The notes below the pieces were generated by a model, which saw only the letters and a program-made list of their open reading frames with translations, did no database searches and was not told the DNA's origin. From Cyrtodaria siliqua (lineage: Eukaryota; Mollusca; Bivalvia; Adapedonta; Hiatellidae): DNA of 64,000 nucleotides. Positions 50,601 to 56,346 of the stretch are shown in pieces. Positions within the stretch are counted from its first letter, which is position 1. Each line of letters begins with the position of its first letter. The position numbers and the translations under genes are program-made. The stretch is taken from NCBI GenBank assembly GCA_037043455.1, contig JAWPHD010000128.1, positions 124,001 through 188,000 on the forward strand. Direction: 5' to 3'.

Positions 50601-50682
50601 ACACATGTTCTTGTTACGAAAAAACATGGGATACAATCCCAAAGACGAAAAAATGAATCAAATTAAGGTACCGATTTGTTAA
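17474..50682 (+). CDS. DDR: Discoidin domain receptor tyrosine kinase, 14 exons, 5' partial
   Basis: Joined coding exons: 17474-17615, 28082-28171, 32773-32920, 35952-36135, 37712-38055, 38968-39096, 40829-41140, 42193-42303, 44839-45017, 45579-45710, 46904-47031, 47695-47892, 48789-49023, 50350-50682. They total 2665 nt, that is one leading base plus 887 codons and a stop, and every junction is in phase. Order of domains: discoidin (to about residue 126), discoidin-like (127-302), stalk (303-363), transmembrane (364-388), juxtamembrane (389-576), tyrosine kinase (about 577-870). Known DDRs bind triple-helical collagen at the cell surface and signal slowly by autophosphorylation. The kinase keeps [18 protein letters not shown] and DFG and the DDR-type activation loop with Y752, Y756 and Y757. 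From the equivalent of the human GAWCP motif onward it is longer than human DDR2, mainly in the juxtamembrane part. It cannot be assigned to DDR1 or DDR2; invertebrate DDRs usually predate that split. The first exon or exons are missing from the window. Confidence 0.95.
17635..17692. repeat. Microsatellites (ATC)n and (CTC)n
   Basis: Two short trinucleotide tracts in the first DDR intron of the window. Confidence 0.8.
17875..18191. mobile_element. MITE-like repeat B, solo copy
   Basis: TTAAAGGGACACACGGCAAG at the left; CTTCAAGATTGCCGTGTGTC at the right. About 317 bp, intronic. Confidence 0.8.
18771..19293. mobile_element. MITE-like element, ~520 bp
   Basis: Ends AAAGAGGCACTACGCG and GTAGAGCCTCTTTA are inverted. 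The inside has repeated CCGAT-type blocks (GTTCCGAT at 19018 and 19067). Only one copy was seen here. Confidence 0.55.
19294..20215. other. Intron sequence, no feature recognised
   Basis: AT-rich intron DNA with a small GAGGGGG direct repeat near 19744-19775. Confidence 0.4.
20216..21645. repeat. Minisatellite built from the end of repeat B, ~55 units
   Basis: Units of about 24-26 bp of the type AGGGACAAATGGCAATCTTG plus ATTCTT. The unit equals the terminal inverted repeat of element B (AAAGGGACACACGGCAATCT). A variant block of roughly 145 bp at about 20696-20847 recurs at 21429-21572, showing a later large duplication inside the array. Confidence 0.9.
21646..23210. other. Intron sequence, no gene recognised
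   Basis: Contains a SINE-tail-like stretch near 22500-22580 (GGCGCCATATAACC). Reading frames here are short and without motifs. Confidence 0.4.
23211..25517. mobile_element. MITE-like repeat B interrupted by element D
   Basis: Left end CTTTAAAGCGACAAATGGCA and right end GAGTGCCATGTGTCCCTTTA are family B ends. The two halves are separated by the 1.6-kb insertion 23667-25299. Confidence 0.75.
23667..25299. mobile_element. Non-autonomous DNA transposon D with internal tandem array
   Basis: Terminal inverted repeats CAGGGGCGGATCCAG and CTGGATCCGCTAGTG, flanked by the direct repeat GTAAC (23662-23666 and 25300-25304), a likely target-site duplication. Between about 23780 and 25200 are nine units of ~160-180 bp starting GTCCGTTTTCAAATAAA, each with a GCGAGCGA motif. 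A three-unit block is repeated about 500 bp apart. No transposase; the ends resemble hAT-type elements. Confidence 0.8.
25583..25660 (-). mobile_element. SINE family 2 fragment
   Basis: CCATAGACACATGACATGAT and ACCCCACCCACC match 60690-60740 and 594-650. Confidence 0.55.
26325..26490 (+). mobile_element. tRNA-like SINE
   Basis: A-box-like GTGGCCCAGGGGATGGCATG, B-box-like GGGTTAGAGTCTC, then TTTGGCAAGACATGTCC, the same kind of core as in 16905-16990. Confidence 0.55.
27173..28065. repeat. Minisatellite, ~30-bp unit, interrupted
   Basis: Units of the type AATATTCTATATAGATGACA then GTCTAATGTCC. The array ends about 17 bp before the acceptor of the exon at 28082 and is split by a transposon at 27366-27632. 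Confidence 0.85.
27366..27632. mobile_element. 267-bp MITE inserted in the minisatellite
   Basis: Ends CAGGGGCGTAGCTG and CAGCTACGCCACTG are inverted repeats; AATAT flanks both sides (27361-27365 and 27633-27637) as the target duplication. The end sequence resembles hAT-type non-autonomous elements. Confidence 0.8.
28082..28171 (+). CDS. DDR: DDR exon: discoidin domain, strand-loop segment
   Basis: Ninety bases, phase 0 on both sides, acceptor TTGTTTCAG and donor GTGGGT. It encodes residues 48-77 and contains [14 protein letters not shown], aligning with the YRLRYSRDGRRWMGW region of human DDR1. A minisatellite array ends just upstream. A degenerate copy of the last ~40 bases plus the donor lies downstream at 28277-28329. 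The exon is symmetric, so skipping would keep frame but would break the discoidin fold. Confidence 0.93.
28277..28329 (+). pseudogene. Partial copy of DDR exon end plus donor
   Basis: GGGAGTGGATGCGGTTTAGG and AACAAGCAGAGAATG then GGTGGGTATAAT match the last ~38 bases of the exon 28082-28171 and its intron start, with a few changes and a 3-nt gap. It lies about 145 bp downstream of the original. Confidence 0.7.
28330..29594. other. Intron sequence, no feature recognised
   Basis: AT-rich. A ~20-bp sequence AAGATAAACTTTTCAACTTT occurs twice (about 29200 and 29349). Confidence 0.4.
29595..29806. repeat. MITE-like repeat A, copy 5
   Basis: Complete copy in reverse orientation with the internal GCGAGTTACTCGC palindrome, in the intron before exon 32773. 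Confidence 0.8.
29807..31934. other. Intron sequence; short GC-richer patch at 31183-31440
   Basis: The patch has a 77-codon minus-strand frame without a recognisable domain. A pair of inverted CACGTGGCAC / GTGCCACGTG blocks at 30380 and 30749 may bound another small element. No gene called. Confidence 0.35.
31950..32062. repeat. AT-rich tandem repeat, ~22-bp unit, ~5-6 copies
   Basis: Units of the type AAATGATTTATATTTTTTT in the intron before exon 32773. Confidence 0.85.
32773..32920 (+). CDS. DDR: DDR exon: C-terminal part of the discoidin domain
   Basis: Acceptor CTCTTTGTAG, donor GTGAGG, phase 0 in and phase 1 out. It encodes residues 78-126 plus one base of codon 127. [20 protein letters not shown] then VEIYGC matches the human DDR segment [22 protein letters not shown], including both cysteines (C115 and C123, eight residues apart as in human Cys177 and Cys185). 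This closes the discoidin domain. Confidence 0.94.
33530..33863 (-). mobile_element. Foldback element E, copy 1
   Basis: About 335 bp from GAGTGGGAGTGGAATAACAC to ACTCATGTAAGAT. Inside is a long hairpin, ATTCATTATTGAATTTATTA pairing with its complement. Inverted relative to the next copy. Confidence 0.8.
33864..34712. other. Spacer between two inverted E copies
   Basis: AT-rich, no gene recognised. It could be the inside of one larger foldback element or simple intron. Confidence 0.4.
34713..35058 (+). mobile_element. Foldback element E, copy 2
   Basis: From AGAGGATCTTACAGGAGTAC to GTTATTCCACTCCCACCAC. Inverted relative to copy 1 and similar along its whole length. Confidence 0.8.
35415..35580. 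repeat. MITE-like repeat A, copy 6
   Basis: TTAACTCTTAGCCTGCTAAG to ACGGGCTACGGGTTAA, slightly shortened in the middle. Confidence 0.75.
35634..35700 (+). pseudogene. Partial copy of a DDR acceptor and exon start
   Basis: AAAGGTAATATATGTCTATG, then TATTTCAGATGGCGTGATAT, parallels 35914-35979, 283 bp downstream, through the acceptor and about 38 exon bases, then diverges. Read in the frame of the real exon it gives [12 protein letters not shown] and reaches a stop after about 43 codons, so it cannot replace the exon. Confidence 0.75.
35952..36135 (+). CDS. DDR: DDR exon: start of the discoidin-like domain
   Basis: Acceptor CCTATTTCAG, donor GTGAGA, phase 1 in and phase 2 out. It completes D127 and encodes residues 128-187. 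DGVISYS matches DGLVSYNAP of human DDR2, and FTYDGM followed by [11 protein letters not shown] matches its YDG and [11 protein letters not shown] motifs. The discoidin-like domain packs against the collagen-binding domain and helps set receptor activation. A second copy of the acceptor and first ~38 exon bases lies 283 bp upstream. Confidence 0.94.
36535..36745 (+). mobile_element. SINE family 1, forward, degenerate
   Basis: Has the degenerate B-box GGGTTTGAATCACAC, the body CCCAGGAAAAATTGGTGGTC and the AACATGTTCTAAAAATTACA tail of the family at 8213-8490. Confidence 0.6.
36742..36970. mobile_element. MITE-like element O, copy 1
   Basis: Ends GATTACGTGATCC and GGACCACGTAATG; internal ATAACGGATATTTCGACA and GCGATAACCTGT are shared with 47281-47544. 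Confidence 0.7.
37322..37666. mobile_element. MITE-like element G, copy 2
   Basis: TAAGGCCTTAAT at one end and TTATTATGGCCTAA at the other; shares CTCATCCCCGCCCGCCCCC with copy 1 at 15532-15881. It ends 45 bp before exon 37712. Confidence 0.8.
37712..38055 (+). CDS. DDR: DDR exon: main body of the discoidin-like domain
   Basis: Acceptor ATTTACAG, donor GTAAAT, phase 2 in and phase 1 out. It completes G188 and encodes residues 189-302. [10 protein letters not shown] matches the human YDYVGWRNES strand, [20 protein letters not shown] matches the EFDRIRNFTTMKVHCNN segment, and [12 protein letters not shown] matches TWMMFSEITFQS at the domain end. Two N-glycosylation sequons are visible (NDS and NFS). 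A MITE-like repeat lies immediately upstream in the intron (37322-37666). Confidence 0.95.
38281..38412 (-). repeat. Dispersed repeat also at 58425-58560
   Basis: Shares TAAGA.TCTTTCATGGGTATCC (complement strand) and GTTATACC with the later copy. Type unknown. Confidence 0.45.
38862..38956. repeat. CAT/ATC microsatellite next to a DDR acceptor
   Basis: Long run of CAT-type trinucleotides with interruptions, ending about 12 bp before the acceptor of the exon at 38968. The reading frames rich in Met or His in this stretch are artefacts of the repeat. Confidence 0.9.
38968..39096 (+). CDS. DDR: DDR exon: extracellular stalk
   Basis: Acceptor TCCTTCAG just after a CAT/ATC microsatellite, donor GTAAAT, phase 1 on both sides. 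It encodes E303 to T345, a polar proline-rich linker ([14 protein letters not shown]) with an NYT sequon. No homology is expected in such a stalk, so the call rests on phase, splice sites and position. The exon is 129 nt and symmetric, so it could be a cassette. A second possible acceptor (CTACAG) occurs 12 bases into it and would remove four codons in frame. Confidence 0.85.
39236..39491 (-). mobile_element. tRNA-headed SINE, reverse
   Basis: On the minus strand it begins with a tRNA-like head (complement of CGTTAACCACTCGGCCACGG and of GGGATCGAACC) and continues for ~250 bp through a GC-rich body with CACCTGGG blocks. It is more GC-rich than its surroundings. Confidence 0.7.
39627..40722. 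repeat. Minisatellite, 30-bp unit, ~36 copies
   Basis: Units of the type CTCTAAGATCACCTGTATAC plus CAACATGTGC, exact 30-bp spacing over most of the array, degenerate at the left edge. It fills the intron before the transmembrane exon. Because 30 is a multiple of three, long open frames appear on both strands; they are not genes. Confidence 0.95.
40829..41140 (+). CDS. DDR: DDR exon: transmembrane helix and start of juxtamembrane region
   Basis: Acceptor ATATTCCAG, donor GTATGT, phase 1 on both sides, 312 nt. It encodes V346 to M449. A 25-residue hydrophobic run at 364-388 starts [12 protein letters not shown] and is followed by basic RHKMKK, giving the expected type I topology. GIIIGSLAA carries small residues of the kind used for helix dimerisation; DDRs are constitutive dimers. 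The cytoplasmic part is polar with many Asn and Met ([15 protein letters not shown]). The donor itself reads GGT ATG TAG in frame, so intron retention would give a membrane-anchored receptor without kinase. Skipping this exon keeps frame and would remove the membrane anchor. Confidence 0.93.
41141..42192 (+). other. DDR intron, no feature recognised
   Basis: AT-rich intron. The 153-codon minus-strand frame at 41698-42159 has no recognisable domain. Confidence 0.5.
42193..42303 (+). CDS. DDR: DDR exon: 37-codon juxtamembrane cassette-like exon
   Basis: Acceptor GCCTTCCAG, donor GTATAT, phase 1 on both sides, exactly 111 nt. It encodes E450 to P486: [13 protein letters not shown], then [11 protein letters not shown]459 lies in a YREP (YxxP) motif. 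The size equals the 37-residue juxtamembrane cassette that distinguishes human DDR1b from DDR1a, although the sequence does not obviously match and there is no NPxY motif. Confidence 0.88.
42304..43700 (+). other. DDR intron, no feature recognised
   Basis: AT-rich intron without recognisable repeats apart from a short CCAGGG..GCTAC..CTTGTC duplication near 43525 and 43590. Confidence 0.45.
43701..43901. repeat. MITE-like repeat A, copy 7
   Basis: TTAACCCTTAACCC to GGGTTAAGGGTTAA, complete. Confidence 0.8.
43902..44838 (+). other. DDR intron, no feature recognised
   Basis: AT-rich, with a short triplicated CTAAATATATCTG motif at 44020-44070. Confidence 0.45.
44839..45017 (+). CDS. DDR: DDR exon: juxtamembrane region with tyrosine motifs
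   Basis: Acceptor TTTAACCAG, donor GTGAGA, phase 1 in and phase 0 out. It encodes D487 to Q546. [10 protein letters not shown] contains Y491 in a YxxP motif. [14 protein letters not shown] contains a PPxY motif (Y525) and Y529, and YAASDI aligns with the conserved YAEADIV segment of vertebrate DDRs. The LQ at its end continues into GVSGNN of the next exon, matching human LQGVTGGN across the same junction. Confidence 0.92.
45018..45578 (+). other. DDR intron with a ~130-bp internal duplication
   Basis: The stretch near 45285-45345 (TCCATTTTGTCTC, CCAGATTGAAACATGT) recurs at 45432-45485 in diverged form. Confidence 0.5.
45579..45710 (+). CDS. DDR: DDR exon: kinase entry and glycine-rich loop
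   Basis: Acceptor CTATTTCAG, donor GTTTGT, phase 0 on both sides. It encodes residues 547-590. [11 protein letters not shown] matches GVTGGNTYAVP of human DDR1. FPRENLRF followed by LGEGQFGE matches [19 protein letters not shown], the start of the kinase domain with the ATP-binding glycine loop at 584-589. Y554 is a third YxxP tyrosine. Confidence 0.95.
46241..46903 (+). repeat. 51-bp minisatellite carrying a 3' splice site, 13 copies
   Basis: Thirteen units, each running from GTTGTTGCCATTTCACGTGG to TGTTCTGTTTTCTAG. The unit-ending AGs fall at 46291, 46342, 46393 and so on every 51 bp to 46903, which is the authentic acceptor of the exon at 46904. Units 1-5 read CTTGAACTATAC, units 6-13 CTTGAGATATAC. 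Almost no other variation, so the array is young or homogenised. The open frames on both strands are by-products of a unit length divisible by three. Confidence 0.95.
46904..47031 (+). CDS. DDR: DDR exon: kinase N-lobe with catalytic lysine
   Basis: Acceptor GTTTTCTAG, donor GTAGGT, phase 0 in and phase 2 out. It encodes residues 591-632. VHLCEG follows directly on GEGQFGE, as in human [24 protein letters not shown] contains the VAVK lysine (K622). The acceptor is the last of 13 identical acceptor-like sites spaced exactly 51 bp apart. Confidence 0.95.
47281..47544. mobile_element. MITE-like element O, copy 2
   Basis: TTACTTGGTCCTGCC at the left and CTTGGACCATGTAATGG at the right, with the internal blocks of copy 1 (36742-36970). 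Intronic, between two kinase exons. Confidence 0.7.
47695..47892 (+). CDS. DDR: DDR exon: kinase alpha-C helix, hinge and alpha-D
   Basis: Acceptor AATTACAG, donor GTACGT, phase 2 on both sides. It encodes R633 to L698. [20 protein letters not shown] matches FLKEVKIMSRLKDPNIIRLL; E639 is the alpha-C glutamate that pairs with K622. [18 protein letters not shown] matches PLCMITDYMENGDLNQFL, but the gatekeeper position is valine (V668) rather than the threonine of human DDR1 and DDR2. The exon ends in the variable loop between helices D and E, where human DDR1 carries a longer insert. Confidence 0.95.
47881..48305 (+). repeat. Tandem array carrying a 5' splice site, ~8 copies
   Basis: The exon end TAAAATACTCAG and donor recur downstream. 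Potential donors start at 47893 (authentic), 47949, 48006, 48062, 48119, 48170, 48217 and 48260. Units are 56-57 bp at first, shortening to 43 bp. Units 1 and 3, and 2 and 4, resemble each other most, so a 113-bp dimer was duplicated. Confidence 0.92.
48450..48516. mobile_element. Repeat B fragment
   Basis: AATCAAGATTGCCGTGTGTT then TGTTTAAG matches the right end of family B; the rest is missing. Confidence 0.55.
48789..49023 (+). CDS. DDR: DDR exon: catalytic loop and activation loop
   Basis: Acceptor TTATTGCAG, phase 2 in and phase 0 out. The donor is GCAAGT, a GC donor; no GT fits the frame and the homology. It encodes S699 to L777. HRDLATRN (D726 catalytic base, N731), DFGMSR (D744) and [20 protein letters not shown] match human DDR2 almost residue for residue. 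Y752, Y756 and Y757 correspond to the three activation-loop tyrosines of DDR1 (Y792, Y796, Y797). As in other DDRs, WES replaces the usual APE motif. Confidence 0.95.
48985..50040 (+). repeat. Tandem array from a DDR exon end and its GC donor
   Basis: The last ~40 exon bases, the donor and ~90 intron bases (48985-49114) are repeated at 49265-49394 with apparently one mismatch. More diverged copies occur near 49120, 49386, 49507, 49640, 49859 and 49985, recognisable by ATTAGATGGATGGCGTGGGA variants and TGACCTTGAGGTCATGG. A dimer of about 280 bp was duplicated. Confidence 0.88.
49024..49029 (+). promoter_or_regulatory. GC-type 5' splice site
   Basis: The exon ends CTACTG and the intron begins GCAAGT, a typical GC-AG donor consensus. 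The join to GGAAAATTC at 50350 gives the conserved ILLGKFTT segment of DDRs. Confidence 0.85.
50088..50254. mobile_element. MITE-like element L, copy 1
   Basis: Ends GGCTATTCCATTAAA and TTTAATGGAATAGCC are perfect inverted repeats. Shares GCAATTTAATAAACAT and the centre with 55717-55893. Confidence 0.85.
50350..50682 (+). CDS. DDR: DDR terminal exon: kinase C-lobe and stop
   Basis: Acceptor GTTTTTCAG, phase 0 in, ends at TAA. It encodes residues 778-887. [20 protein letters not shown] matches [34 protein letters not shown] and the [12 protein letters not shown] segment match the DDR C-lobe. The tail after the kinase ([17 protein letters not shown]) is some 20 residues longer than in human DDR2 and is unrecognised. 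Confidence 0.95.
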   Translation, partial: GKFTTKSDVWSFGVTLWEILSFARDQPYDNLSDDQVITNAGHYYRNDGQQIILPQPVVCPREIYNMVVECWNRSDCERPTFKDIHMFLLRKNMGYNPKDEKMNQIKVPIC

Positions 50683-51371
50683 TGAGACGAATAAATGTGC
50701 CGGGTTGAATTTAAAATTACCAAGGAGTAAAATTATTCTAGATAGTACTACAAAATGGTGGACTAAGCATGAAAATGCTCCTAGTCAATTCCAAAATGAA
50801 GGATTTGCTTCAAAATTATGTGCAATGGAAATCACTTTGTGATTTTGTGATAGATAGTGTTTGGAATATCGCGTCGCATGTTTTGACGTACACAAATATC
50901 GCCATATCCCAAAATGATGTACGGCGAAGATGTGATTATTTATCAAACGAAATACAACAAATAAGGAATACCTTGATATGTATCACATATATTGAACAAC
51001 TATACAATAATTGTGGATAGCATTTTATGTACAACACGTAAAGAATTATGGATTAAATATTGATGTATAACGTTCTGTGAAGTACAGTGTATAGCAAAAT
51101 TTAATTACAGATACCTTTATATAAATCTGATGTTTCATGTCGACTCCATACACTGTGTTCGAACCCAAGATTGACGGAAACACACAGGAGTGTGTGAACG
51201 TGTATAATGGATCCATCAGTTCTGTGAGAAATCTAATTATGAGAGATGAGAATCAGAAATTTACCTAATGGTGTTTATATTCTTAGAATGAATCAAATGA
51301 TCCAGATCTATGAATGCTTTGTATCCATGGAGATTATGTACCAAACTGATGGTGCGTTAATCTAAAATAAA
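50683..51371 (+). other. Probable DDR 3' UTR up to first good poly(A) signal
   Basis: No coding continues after the stop. An AATAAA at 50690 is too close to the stop to be likely. AATAAA at 51366-51371 is the first well-placed signal; another is at 53119-53124. The true end is inferred and needs transcript data. Confidence 0.35.
51366..51371 (+). terminator. Candidate polyadenylation signal AATAAA
   Basis: Canonical hexamer about 680 bp after the DDR stop codon. Such hexamers are common by chance in AT-rich DNA. Confidence 0.3.
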
Positions 51372-51406
51372 GTTGTGAAAAATATATTTCTGGTTAATAG
51401 ACTTTG

Positions 51407-51830
51407 TGATTCGAAATCTTGGATTATGATCTGCTAGATTATGATCTGTAACCATGGATTGTGTTGTCTATAACCATGGATTGTGTTGTCTATAACCATG
51501 GATTGTGATCTGTAACCATGGAATGTAATTCATAACTATGGATTACGATCTGTAACCATGGATTATGGTATGTGACCTTGGATTGCAATACGTGACCATG
51601 GACTGTGATCCATAACATGGATTGGGTTCTTGAGCCAATGAGAATGATCTGTAACCATGAATTGTGATCCGTTACCATGGATTGTGATCTATAACTATGG
51701 ATTAGTATACGTAACTATGGACTGTGATCCGTTACCTTGGATTGTATTCTGTAATCATGGATTGCGATTTGTAACCATGGATTGTGTTGTCTATAACCAT
51801 GGAATGTAATTTGTAACTATGGATTATGCC
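51407..51830. repeat. Degenerate ~20-bp tandem repeat
   Basis: Around 20 units of the type TAACCATGGATTGTGATCTG, many with CCATGG. It lies just after the first good DDR poly(A) signal, so it may be in a longer 3' UTR. Confidence 0.85.
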
Positions 51831-53365
51831 AGAGATTGGTTAATGTTATGACATGGATGGGTGGAGTTGTACACACTGATGAGTAGTGTTTATCTGAAAC
51901 ATGTGTATTATACAGCGTGCATTATTAACTCTGTACATAGTGTGAGTACCTGGTCAAATCAGGATATCAACGGAAGGACTGCCATGGCTAAATGTTAATT
52001 ATGTGATGGAACATGAATGAACAAAAGCATTGCAGAGATGTAAATATTTACATCTTTAAATATTTTTTAAATAATGTTAAGTAATGTTGGTTGTGCTTTT
52101 ACATGTTTTTTGAATTGTTGAAAATAACTTTTTATTATTCACATAAAAAAACTAGTTTAAAGTGCTAGATATTTTAAAACATCACTATTTCATTTTTAAA
52201 ATTTACCTGAAATGGGATTTTATGTTCTCACATGAAAACAAATAGAAACAAATGTATGACGCGCTGTCCAGTGACTGGAGACAACTAAACTGACCAATCA
52301 GATTTAAGAAATTTGTAAGAACTGTAACGATTGGATAGTGCTAAACAGCGGATCTATCGATATGTTGCCATATTTTACTTACACGTAAGGCCATCCCTAA
52401 ACAAATAATGTGTTTGCTGTTTCGTGATGACAAAAAAAAAGGATAGCATAAAAATAATATTTTTGTTTATCTTTTTGTCATTATATCTATACCAGTATTT
52501 GTTTAAATATATTAATGATATAGAATTTAAGCATAAATGAAACATGATTCTTGGCAAAGTATGGAATCTGCAAACCAACAGTTTGTTATGGTTGGCCTTA
52601 TTATTTAAGGTTGTGAGTATTCAATCCTTTTGTTTAATATAAAGTGATTGGGTCCTTTTTATACATTTTCCCGACATTGTGCCCATATTTGGCTTTTCCC
52701 CTTAGTATTGTTGCAGACGGACTGTAAACCTAGACATTAAATATTCTGAAGAAGACATTTTAGAAAATAAATAATTTGTTTAATATCATTTCAAAATATC
52801 AATTTGAGATGTTAACTCTTTTAAATGTTTTAAAATATATTAAAAACTGTAAAATATTGTGTCCATATTCTTAAAATGTTGGGTTCGTTAAATATCCTTA
52901 AATACTTAGCATGTAATTACAAGCTGGATCCCCATTGTGAAATGCACAAAAACAACATATTCATAAATCATGACATAGCAAGAGAGAATTTCTACAAATT
53001 CCTATAAATCTATCATTCACTGCACACAGAAAATGCATTTAAGCAGAAGCTTGGAAGATTGGGGTTTCACTTACATGCATATTGAGGTGTGTATGCAAAA
53101 CTGTAGTAGCTTTGTATAAATAAAGACGAAGATGCAGTAGTCTGGCGTTCATCCTTGGATATATCTATCAAGCATTCACCGATTCAGAGAATAAATCATT
53201 TCACTGAATGCTTATCAGCAGATCTTGATTTATGTGAAATGTGCATGTCACTTTCTTTGTGATGACAGAATATTTACATTTCATGTTTTACCAGCAGACA
53301 TCAGTGCTAACAGCAGTCGGCAGTGCTAACAAACATGAGTTGTTTTCCACAAAAATAATATATCA
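51831..53365. other. DDR 3' flank, no gene recognised
   Basis: AT-rich. AATAAA at 53119-53124 could end a long alternative 3' UTR. Confidence 0.4.
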
Positions 53366-53815
53366 GGCAATGGGAGATATCGGGCATTGTCCATTGTGTA
53401 TCAAGGGGGAGATATCATGCACCGACCATTGTGTTTTTAGAGAGGAGATATGCACCGACCATTCTTTTTCCACTGGGAGCTATTTGGTATCGACTATTGT
53501 GTTTCCAGGGGGAGATGTCTGGCTTCGGCCATTGTGTTTTCAAGGGGTGGCTAGGTTTCCTAGGAGAGATTTCAGGCATGTACCATTGTGTTTCCATGGG
53601 GTGGAGGGGAGATATCAGGCACGTACCATTGTGTTTCCATGGGGATGGAGGAGAGATATCAGGCACATACCATTGTGTTTCCACGGGCTTGAGGGGAGAT
53701 ATCAGGCACATACCATTGTGTTTCCAGTGGGGGAGATAAATCGGGGTCCTACCATTTTGTTTACAGGTAGGGACAGATCAGGCGTTGGCCGTTATGTTTC
53801 CATGGAGAGACACTG
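53366..53815. repeat. Minisatellite, ~40-58-bp unit, ~9 copies
   Basis: Units of the type GGGAGATATCAGGCAC, ACCATTGTGTTTCCATGGGG. Length varies between units. The 232-codon frame covering it is repeat-driven. Confidence 0.85.
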
Positions 53816-54204
53816 GGGGTTTTTTTGGAGGGAAAATTGTCCTCCCCAAACCCCAGTGGAATTTAATAAAAAAAATATTATGTTGAAGTATATAATTTCT
53901 TTTCAAATGTTGTATGCCATAATAATTATATCCTTATAATTTAATATAGTTTGTATATTACAAACCACATCTGCAGATAAGAAATCTGTAAAGCTAACGA
54001 AAATTATCATAATATATCATTATGAAAATCATGAGTGTTTCTTTTTGCATAATATTTCATTCCACGATGTATGTCATTTAATAAGATGTACATATTTTTA
54101 AAAATAAAATGTAAATATATTTATATATATCTTGTAGATAACAAATCTGTTAGGACTTGCATGTACATAATTTGGTGCTTAATCAGTCTTTATTTGGTTG
54201 TTCA

Positions 54205-54664
54205 TTAAAGGGACACACGGCAATCTTGATTTGATAAAACTCGCAGCTTCCCCATAGTCTGTTTGACATAACTTGCGTATATGTAATTCATTATTAACCC
54301 GCTAAGCACGACTATAATAGCCTTTGCGTCCATTGTAAACCCAGATAATCAGTGTTTACATTGTCCGGCGGCTGATCAGTCATTTTCCCAAAAACACCCC
54401 TTTGTCACATAAATAGAATGGTCTTAATTCAAAGAAAGAACAGTCCATTGTAAATTTGTAGCGGATTAAGGATTAATCATGTTGAATGGTTCAAAGAAAA
54501 TTGGTTGTTGATTTTATTGCACCAAAAATGTATTCAAACTCAAAATTGTTTTACTTTTATTAACTATATGCAGGCAGGTTTAAAGTGAAAATGGTAGTTG
54601 ATTAATATAATAGGTGCACATTTTAATGCTACCAATACTTCAAGATTGCCATGTATCCCTTTAA
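54205..54664. mobile_element. MITE-like repeat B with nested repeat A
   Basis: Ends TTAAAGGGACACACGGCAAT and TTGCCATGTATCCCTTTAA belong to family B; copy 8 of family A sits inside at 54294-54476. Confidence 0.8.
54294..54476. repeat. MITE-like repeat A, copy 8
   Basis: TTAACCCGCTAAGCACGACT to GCGGATTAAGGATTAA, inserted in a B element. Confidence 0.8.
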
Positions 54665-55716
54665 GTAGGCAATACAACGAATGTCTTTGCCTGACCTGGT
54701 ATCACTATCTACGTTATTTTTAGAACCAATATTTCAATGTGATATCACTAAATCTACTTCAGATATCATTTAAATCTTTGTGCAACAATTTTTTAAAGAG
54801 GATTTGGTTGTTTTGAATTGAAAATCTCGTCACCAGTAAGTCAGTCTCTTTAAAATCAAATCGTAGTTATGCTTTGATACTCTCCTTGTAGCGTAGAGTA
54901 TCGTAGCGTGATAAAGAGTCTGATTTCAATGAAACTGCCATTAATTAAGTTAGAAGCTTGGAAAGTAAAGTTTACTGCACGCTCAGACTTGTTGCTCTGC
55001 CCACACAGTCTGAGGGACTATAAACCTCCAGATCACACAGGTACTAGGTGATGCAAAGATATTCATGCGTGATTGCTTTTCTCCATGTGTCAATTAAATA
55101 TCTAGTCATCTGAAATTGGTAGATACATGTAGATACAGAAGTAAAGCTACTGGGCCAAATATAACGGAGGTACGAGAAATTGCTTGGTCAGATGTACATG
55201 ATTTAGTGAGTACAGTGGAGGTGGAACGCATGAATTGCAAACTAGAATAGCCCTCTCACTGCCAAATCTTGAGTTATTTAAAACAGGCGTGCGTAACGTT
55301 CCAAGTGAATTGTAAAAATGTTTGGAACCTAAATTCGATCGATATACCTCTGTGATATCTGCGATATTACATAGAAATGAATGGAGATATACCCGAATAT
55401 AGGCTACAGAATGTGTTTATTTTTCGTTAGGGAACTGAACTCATACCCAATGTCGTGATTTAGCCATAATGGACCAGTACCCTAGCGTTTGTGTTACTTT
55501 GGCAGTTATTTAGTATGAGAGAAAATATCTCTCAAATTGTATCGGAGTTGATTATTCTTACTCCATAAACGGCCTATCATGGGTTTTACTACAATATTTT
55601 GACAATGAAAGTAGGGTTCCGCAACGATTGTTTTAAATAGGAAAGGTGACTTACCATGTTTGTACCTACCGGTACATGGAATACCCACTCAGTTCTGGAT
55701 AAGGACTATTAACATG
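54665..55716. other. Intergenic, no feature recognised
   Basis: AT-rich sequence with only short chance frames. Confidence 0.4.
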
Positions 55717-55893
55717 AGGGCTCTTGCATTAAAACATACCTGGGTCCACAAGAGGGCAATTTAATAAACATCCGTGGGTGACCCCTATTTTATGAAATTT
55801 GTGTCATTAAAATCAATTTTGCTTCTATTGGTGGGTGTTCAATTTCAGAAGCGCCTTCCTGGGGTTCCATGTATGTTTTAATGGAATAGCTCT
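55717..55893. mobile_element. MITE-like element L, copy 2
   Basis: Same structure as 50088-50254: GCATTAAAACATACCTGGG at the left and ATGTATGTTTTAATGGAATA at the right. Confidence 0.8.
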
Positions 55894-56051
55894 AACATGG
55901 TATAATTATATAAATTTATAGTAAATTAGGATCATAAAGAGATAAATGAAACAACAAACCAGCATGATGAATGACTTGGTAATAATTTAGTTTGTTTACT
56001 TGCTATTGTTTGTTTTGTTGTCACAAGTTCTAATATGTTATTGTGTTTGTA

Positions 56052-56346
56052 TTAGGTGACCCTTAAAAATATTTATGTTTACCCTTTCCCGACCCTAATT
56101 TCAAATTTTGGGTAGGTCAGTAGGCAAATATTTTTATTTTATTTTAAAAAGCCAAATTTAACAAAACATAAAAAACATTAATAAATTAAATTAAACTGGC
56201 ATGTATTTATAAATAAAAATCAGCGAAAAAACACAAAAAAAAAAACAATGTTCTAAAACTGGAAACAAATAGGTGCCAGGGTAGGGCCCTTTTTTCAGGT
56301 CGGTCGGGAAAAGGCAAACATAATATTTTTTAAGTGTGGCCCTAAG
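56052..56346. mobile_element. MITE-like element, ~295 bp
   Basis: Left end TTAGGTGACCCTTAAAAATA then ATGTTTACCCTTTCCCGACC; right end is the inverted counterpart GGTCGGGAAAAGGCAAACAT with TTTTTAAGTGTGGCCCTAA. Long inverted ends around an A-rich centre. Confidence 0.75.

Noticed and set aside
53241..53939. 232-codon open frame with GDI..HIPLCFHG repeats
   Set aside because: Driven by the minisatellite at 53366-53815; no domain, and unit length varies.
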